Assembly (NCBI GenBank): GCA_023460315.1
Contig: JAEWQO010000045.1
Span: 1 to 9,637, forward strand
Direction of reading: 5' to 3'
Length of the DNA: 9,637 nt
Source: Actinomycetes bacterium
GTDB taxonomy: Bacteria > Actinomycetota > Coriobacteriia > Coriobacteriales > Eggerthellaceae
Shown in pieces: positions 6,966 to 9,637 of the stretch. A program made the position numbers and the translations under genes. Within the stretch, counting starts at the first letter, position 1. Each line of letters starts with the position of its first letter. The notes under the pieces were generated by a model. The model was not told where the DNA came from and did no database searches. It saw only the letters and a program-made list of their open reading frames with translations.

Positions 6966-7618
6966 TGCGCGACATCCATTGCCATATAGTGCCGGGAGTG
7001 GACGACGGTGCGCCTGACTTGGACGCATCGCTTGCCATGTTGGCGGCCGCCCAGGAGGTGGGCATCACGTCCATCGTGTGCACCCCTCATGTGCGCGACC
7101 CCTACTTTGACTATGATGCCATGCTACGCGCTCATGAGGTGTTGTGCGAGCATGCGCAGGGCTTCCCGTTGCAGATGGGCTGGGAGGTCAACCACGCGAA
7201 GTTGATGGATTTGGGCATGGAATGGGCTGACCGTCTGCATTACGATGGCTCCGATGAGTTTTTGCTGGAATTGCCCACGCGGTGCCATGCCCACGACTTC
7301 GTGGAATACGAGCGCACGATATTCGAGCTGCAGGGCAAGGGCTACACCGTCATCATTGCGCATCCCGAGCGCTACCATGCGATTCAGCAGGATGTGCAGC
7401 TTGCCCGTGATCTGGTGAAGATGGGTTGCAAGCTGCAGGCGTCGGCCGACTTTGTGGCTGGCGGACGGCTTGGCAAGGAGCTCAAGCCTGCAAAAAGGCT
7501 GTTCAACGAAAACCTGTACAGTTACATTGCGAGCGATGCCCATAATGTGTATCATTATCGTTACTTTGAAGAAGCACAGCGAACCTATCGGACACGGGGT
7601 GCCCATGCGCGGCCGTGA
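6965..7618 (+). CDS. cpsB: PHP-family phosphotyrosine phosphatase, CpsB/CapC/YwqE type
   Basis: A 217-residue metal-dependent phosphatase that reverses phosphorylation of the kinase encoded just upstream. Metal-ligand motifs of the PHP fold are visible in order: IHCHIVPGVDDGA (4-16; H5, H7), CTPH (39-42), E74 in GWEVNHA, H133 in IIAHPERY, and SDAHN (190-194; D191, H193). It begins with GTG, the only start compatible with the first histidine motif, and overlaps the kinase stop as TAGTG. The C-terminus is short: after SDAHN only 23 residues remain (HYRYFEEAQRTYR...), whereas Bacillus and Streptococcus relatives carry a longer helix with an NP motif and reach about 240-255 residues. I see no clear frameshift that would restore that tail, so a naturally shorter form is likely. 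Confidence 0.94.
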   Translation: MRDIHCHIVPGVDDGAPDLDASLAMLAAAQEVGITSIVCTPHVRDPYFDYDAMLRAHEVLCEHAQGFPLQMGWEVNHAKLMDLGMEWADRLHYDGSDEFLLELPTRCHAHDFVEYERTIFELQGKGYTVIIAHPERYHAIQQDVQLARDLVKMGCKLQASADFVAGGRLGKELKPAKRLFNENLYSYIASDAHNVYHYRYFEEAQRTYRTRGAHARP

Positions 7619-7710
7619 CGCGACTTCAATCGCAGATGACTGCGGGCTGCAGGGCGCTGCTTTCAGCGGCTCTGCACCTTGAGCGGAACCCTTGGCAGGG
7701 GGACGCGTTT

Positions 7711-7752
7711 ATGAAGGTTTCTCAAGCGGTGCCGATAGTGGCGCTGCTCTAG
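7711..7752 (+). CDS. Possible 13-residue leader peptide (weak)
   Basis: ATG at 7711 runs to TAG at 7750-7752 and would encode MKVSQAVPIVALL. A purine-rich AGGGGG sits eight bases before the ATG, better than the site of several real genes here. It is followed at once by a GC-rich hairpin (7760-7787), an arrangement seen in leader-peptide attenuators, but the peptide has no run of one amino acid and the hairpin lacks a plus-strand T-run. It may equally be a chance frame or the start of a decayed gene. Confidence 0.15.
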   Translation: MKVSQAVPIVALL

Positions 7753-7759
7753 AAATAAA

Positions 7760-7787
7760 GCCGACCGCCCTTCCGGGGGCGTGAGGC
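7760..7787 (-). terminator. GC-rich hairpin with minus-strand T-rich tail
   Basis: GCC (7760-7762) and CGCCC (7766-7770) pair with GGGCG (7777-7781) and GGC (7785-7787) around a three-by-three internal loop, with loop TTCCGG. Read on the minus strand the stem is followed by TTTATTT, as in an intrinsic terminator. No minus-strand gene ends here, so it might block antisense transcription into the capsule genes or be incidental. Confidence 0.3.
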
Positions 7788-8037
7788 ACAACATATCTTG
7801 GGTACACGGAATCGTCGCTGGGCGCGCATTTCGGATTGTTCAGGGGAATGAATATCGTTGTTGCAAGCCGCTGCGGATATGTCGGCGGTCAGTGGTGTAG
7901 GGTACTTTGATAGAGCGGCATCTCGCGCTCTCAATAATGACAGCATAGTCCTTTTATTGGGTCATGTGTCAGGAAACATGGTTTTTGCACTTTTCATAGC
8001 CATGAGAAATGTTGAGACGTGAAGCATAGTGATCTAT

Positions 8038-8070
8038 CCCCGTCCCATCACCGCGTTGAGGTGGGAGGGG
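8038..8070 (+). promoter_or_regulatory. Hairpin that sequesters the loaP ribosome-binding site
   Basis: CCCC (8038-8041), TCCC (8043-8046) and ACC (8050-8052) pair with GGT (8060-8062), GGGA (8063-8066) and GGGG (8067-8070), giving eleven pairs, mostly G-C, interrupted only on the 5' side by one and three bulged bases, with a seven-base loop. The 3' arm is the purine-rich GGGAGGGGG that lies about eight bases before the loaP ATG at 8079, so the folded mRNA would hide the site from ribosomes. The pairing is seen directly; a regulatory role is inferred. Confidence 0.5.
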
Positions 8071-8078
8071 GTGGCGAT

Positions 8079-8591
8079 ATGTGGTATGTCATGCAAGTTG
8101 TCGGTGGTCAGGAAGAGCGTGTGCTTGCGCTTTTGAAACGACGCTTTTTTGACGATCTGCTGGAAGAATGCTTTATTCCTCAATACGAGACTATGAAGAA
8201 GTATCGGGGAGAATGGCGCAGCGTGATGGAAATCTTGTTTCCTGGCTACCTGGTGGTTTTGACAAGTCAGCCAGCACAGCTTTCCTCTGCATTGCGAAAG
8301 GTTCCCCTGTTCACCAAACTGCTTGGCAACAACGACATCTTCATTCCGCTCAATGATCAGGAAGTCGCGTTCTTTGAAGCCTTTACCAACTCTGAACAAA
8401 GAGTTGTTACTATGTCGGAAGGGATTATCGAAGGGGGTCATGTCGTGATACTCAAGGGTCCGCTCAAGGGACACGCGGGCATGATCAAAAGAATAGACCG
8501 TCATAAACGTTTGGCCTATCTGGAAATGGACATGATGGGGCGTAAAAAAACGATAAAACTGGGGCTTGAAATTGTTAATAAGAAACAATAA
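8079..8591 (+). CDS. loaP: LoaP-type NusG paralogue (transcription antiterminator)
   Basis: A 170-residue protein of the NusG family. The N-terminal NGN domain (about 1-100) opens with MWYVMQVVGGQEERV and includes FPGYLVV at 54-60. The C-terminal KOW domain (about 115-165) contains EGGHVVILKGPLKGHAG at 118-134. Specialised paralogues of this kind (LoaP in Firmicutes and Actinobacteria, RfaH in enterobacteria) bind RNA polymerase and let it read through terminators in long polysaccharide or antibiotic operons. Its place between the capsule control genes and an initiating sugar transferase fits LoaP better than housekeeping NusG, which sits beside secE and ribosomal genes. I chose ATG 8079 because NusG proteins begin near the WYV motif and a GGGAGGGGG site precedes it; a GTG at 8019 would add 20 unconserved residues. 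Base composition is more AT-rich than that of the transporter genes to the left. Confidence 0.9.
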   Translation: MWYVMQVVGGQEERVLALLKRRFFDDLLEECFIPQYETMKKYRGEWRSVMEILFPGYLVVLTSQPAQLSSALRKVPLFTKLLGNNDIFIPLNDQEVAFFEAFTNSEQRVVTMSEGIIEGGHVVILKGPLKGHAGMIKRIDRHKRLAYLEMDMMGRKKTIKLGLEIVNKKQ

Positions 8592-8729
8592 TCAAATAAA
8601 AGTAACGTATAACCAACGATCAGCAAGCCATGGACTTGGGGAAAACTTAAGCATATCAGACAACGTCTATGCACAGTTCCGGAGCGCATCAAGGTGCATT
8701 CTGCCTCGATATTGCCAGGTGATGGGCTG
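8592..8729 (+). other. Leader between loaP and the sugar transferase
   Basis: These 138 bases are AT-rich just after loaP and hold no terminator: no strong stem and no T-run is seen. The transferase frame is open back to TAA 8610-8612, so GTG 8694 (GGAG nine bases before it) is an alternative start that would add 12 residues. ATG 8730 with AGGTGAT six bases upstream is preferred. Confidence 0.4.
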
Positions 8730-9637
8730 ATGTCTGAGACGAATGCAGCCGTCGCACTTGGCGAAGAGGTTGGTGGCCCGGTGAACCTTCTTGAGCAGCA
8801 TGGGTCCTTAATCGACATTGCGACCGATCCTTCTATCGCAGAGATGACCCCGACGAGTAAAACGGATACCCATGTAAAACCCGAGGAAAATGATGGCTCG
8901 AGCCATGCGGGACTGGCTGATGAGACGACTCCGGCAACGGAGAAGGTAATTGCACAGCTTGCTGAAGCTGCTGCGACAGTTTCATCTGAGGACGAAGCTG
9001 TCGCAGTTATGGGGGCGCTTTCCCATACACTAGGGGTAAACAAAAGTAAAATAACACCTGATGTGCTATCAAGGCTTCTACCTGATGACGAGGCAGTGGT
9101 GTTGCCGCAGGTCAGCCATGTGTCAGGCGGAATTGGATATCGTGCAATTAAACGAGCGTTCGAAGTGATCTCTTGTGCCTTTGCTCTTGTAATATTTGCT
9201 CTTCCCATGGGTGTCGTTGCGCTCAAATTGCGCATGGAGTCTCCTGGCCCAGCTGTGTTTTCCCAGACGCGAGTTGGCAAGAATGGGAGAGAGTTTAAGC
9301 TTTATAAGTTCAGAAGTATGTATGTCGATGCCGAGGTGTGGGGGGCTCAGTGGGCCACTGAGGAGGACCCTCGCGTTGATTCGCGCATAATAGAGACAAC
9401 AGCCAGAAGGTCCCAATTTGCTCTGGCTTTTGCCTCGGTTTTCCCGCCTAAGAATACCGATGTTTCAGCATCATTTCCGCAGGTAAGTACACTAATTTGC
9501 GCTCCTGCGGAAATTGCTGGAAATATTTCTGCTTACCTCGCTTCAAAAACCGCATTACTGGGCAAAAAAGTTGCAAACTTCGATTTTGCCCTTTTCCGAC
9601 CCACCACAGACTCCTGCCCGGCATTCGTCGGGGGGGG
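8730..9637 (+). CDS. Initiating sugar-phosphate transferase (bacterial sugar transferase family), interrupted and running off the window
   Basis: The frame is open from ATG 8730 to the window end. Residues 135-216 match monotopic phosphoglycosyl transferases (PglC/WcaJ catalytic core): a re-entrant membrane helix at about 145-166 (FEVISCAFALVIF...) with a conserved basic start, then MESPGPAVFSQTRVGKNG (169-186), FKLYKFRSM (189-197) and EEDPRV (211-216). These enzymes place the first sugar phosphate on undecaprenyl phosphate. The family normally continues with a G-R-x-x-R-x-x-S-L-D-E-L-P-Q block and a VGPRP motif; here, from codon 217 (base 9378), the sequence is unrelated, so the protein is probably inactive. 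The first 134 residues are an acidic, Thr/Ala-rich extension in place of the usual four-helix or sensor region. Function is confident from the core only; real gene content beyond 9377 is doubtful. Confidence 0.8.
   Translation, partial: MSETNAAVALGEEVGGPVNLLEQHGSLIDIATDPSIAEMTPTSKTDTHVKPEENDGSSHAGLADETTPATEKVIAQLAEAAATVSSEDEAVAVMGALSHTLGVNKSKITPDVLSRLLPDDEAVVLPQVSHVSGGIGYRAIKRAFEVISCAFALVIFALPMGVVALKLRMESPGPAVFSQTRVGKNGREFKLYKFRSMYVDAEVWGAQWATEEDPRVDSRIIETTARRSQFALAFASVFPPKNTDVSASFPQVSTLICAPAEIAGNISAYLASKTALLGKKVANFDFALFRPTTDSCPAFVGG
9401..9428 (+). repeat. Inverted repeat 1 of the terminal segment
   Basis: AGCCAGA and TCTGGCT form seven perfect pairs with a 14-base loop, followed by TTT on the plus strand. 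It is weakly terminator-like and lies 23 bases past the point where the transferase match ends. Confidence 0.4.
9467..9518. repeat. Inverted repeat 2 of the terminal segment (15 pairs)
   Basis: AGCA plus ATTTCCGCAGG (9467-9470, 9473-9483) is mirrored by CCTGCGGAAAT plus TGCT (9504-9518). That gives eleven consecutive perfect pairs, a two-base bulge and four more, around a 20-base loop. This is too long to be chance in so short a segment, and there is no T-run beside it. A recombination site, element terminus or structured RNA are possible roles. Confidence 0.6.
9560..9595 (+). terminator. Inverted repeat 3 of the terminal segment, terminator-like
   Basis: GGGCAAAA (9560-9567) pairs with TTTTGCCC (9584-9591), and AAGTT (9568-9572) with AACTT (9576-9580). 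This gives thirteen pairs with a three-base bulge and a three-base loop, followed by TTTT (9592-9595). The A-tract/stem/T-tract layout fits a possibly bidirectional intrinsic terminator, though it currently lies inside an open frame. Confidence 0.45.

Larger units (their letters stand above)
7619..8078. other. Gene-poor interval upstream of loaP
   Basis: About 460 bases hold no convincing protein gene. Visible elements are two adjacent small hairpins (7631-7644, CGCAG/CTGCG, and 7655-7668, CGCTG/CAGCG), neither followed by a T-run; a 13-codon frame 7711-7752 (MKVSQAVPIVALL) with AGGGGG eight bases upstream; a GC-rich hairpin 7760-7787; and a small stem 7912-7931 (AGAGCG/CGCTCT). TTGATA (7907-7912) with AATAAT (7933-7938) resembles a promoter, but the spacing of 20 bases is poor. 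The interval may be a long structured leader for loaP or a remnant of lost genes. Confidence 0.5.
9378..9637. repeat. Hairpin-rich segment breaking the transferase gene (candidate dispersed repeat or element end)
   Basis: From about 9378 sequence similarity to the transferase stops, although the frame stays open. The segment contains three inverted repeats: 9401-9407/9422-9428, 9467-9483/9504-9518 and 9560-9572/9576-9591. It ends in seven G at the window edge. No transposase is recognisable; a minus-strand frame between about 9450 and 9637 gives a basic peptide of no family I know. Small non-autonomous elements and intergenic repeats have this composition, and contigs often end in such multicopy sequence. 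An assembly chimera is the other explanation. Confidence 0.45.

Noticed and set aside
7749..7946. Minus-strand 65-residue frame in the interval before loaP
   Set aside because: No recognisable domain or ribosome-binding site; it overlaps hairpins and looks like chance.
8019..8078. GTG 8019 as the loaP start
   Set aside because: The 20 added residues are unlike NusG proteins, which begin next to the WYV motif, and ATG 8079 has a strong ribosome-binding site.
8516..9280. Minus-strand 254-residue frame opposite the sugar transferase
   Set aside because: It is a Ser/Thr-rich antisense shadow that ends inside loaP; the plus-strand frame carries recognisable transferase motifs.
1..9637. CRISPR arrays, tRNA or rRNA genes, defence or toxin-antitoxin systems
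   Set aside because: No regularly spaced direct repeats, no cloverleaf or rRNA-like sequence, and no such proteins were found on reading both strands.

Overview
The window looks like the end of a contig from a moderately high-GC Gram-positive bacterium. An actinobacterium of the class Coriobacteriia is my best guess. This rests on a lipoprotein-type solute-binding protein, an LCP (LytR-CpsA-Psr) enzyme, a Gram-positive split capsule system with separate membrane adaptor and tyrosine kinase, a PHP-type phosphatase and a LoaP-like NusG paralogue. No rRNA or marker gene is present, so the taxon is inferred.

Layout. Bases 1-120 hold three consecutive short hairpins, possibly the end of a neighbouring element or a terminator region. 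Bases 134-3793 are a minus-strand block. Read in its own direction it gives a lipoprotein solute-binding protein, an ABC ATPase, an ABC permease (ATPase and permease overlap as ATGA) and, after a 135-base gap, a small NAD(P)-binding oxidoreductase. The first three form a complete NitT/TauT-type importer whose substrate cannot be told from sequence. A divergent intergenic region (3794-4268) carries a good sigma-70-type promoter for the plus strand and a leader hairpin.

The plus strand then runs through a polysaccharide assembly module: LCP transferase (4269-5372), Wzz/CpsC chain-length and kinase-adaptor protein (5448-6101), CpsD/Wze-type tyrosine kinase (6117-6965), and CpsB-type PHP phosphotyrosine phosphatase (6965-7618, overlapping the kinase stop by one base). 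After about 460 bases without a convincing gene comes a LoaP-type processive antiterminator (8079-8591), whose ribosome-binding site lies inside a strong predicted hairpin. It is followed by the start of an initiating sugar-phosphate transferase (8730 onward). In this reading the kinase, adaptor and phosphatase control chain length and export, LoaP allows RNA polymerase to cross the long downstream polysaccharide operon, the transferase puts the first sugar on the lipid carrier, and the LCP enzyme attaches the finished polymer to the wall.

The most striking anomaly is at the right end. The transferase matches its family up to about base 9377, just after the conserved DPRV segment. The open frame then runs into about 260 bases of unrelated, hairpin-rich sequence that ends in a run of seven G. 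This is either an inserted or dispersed repeat element breaking the gene, or an assembly junction at a repeat.
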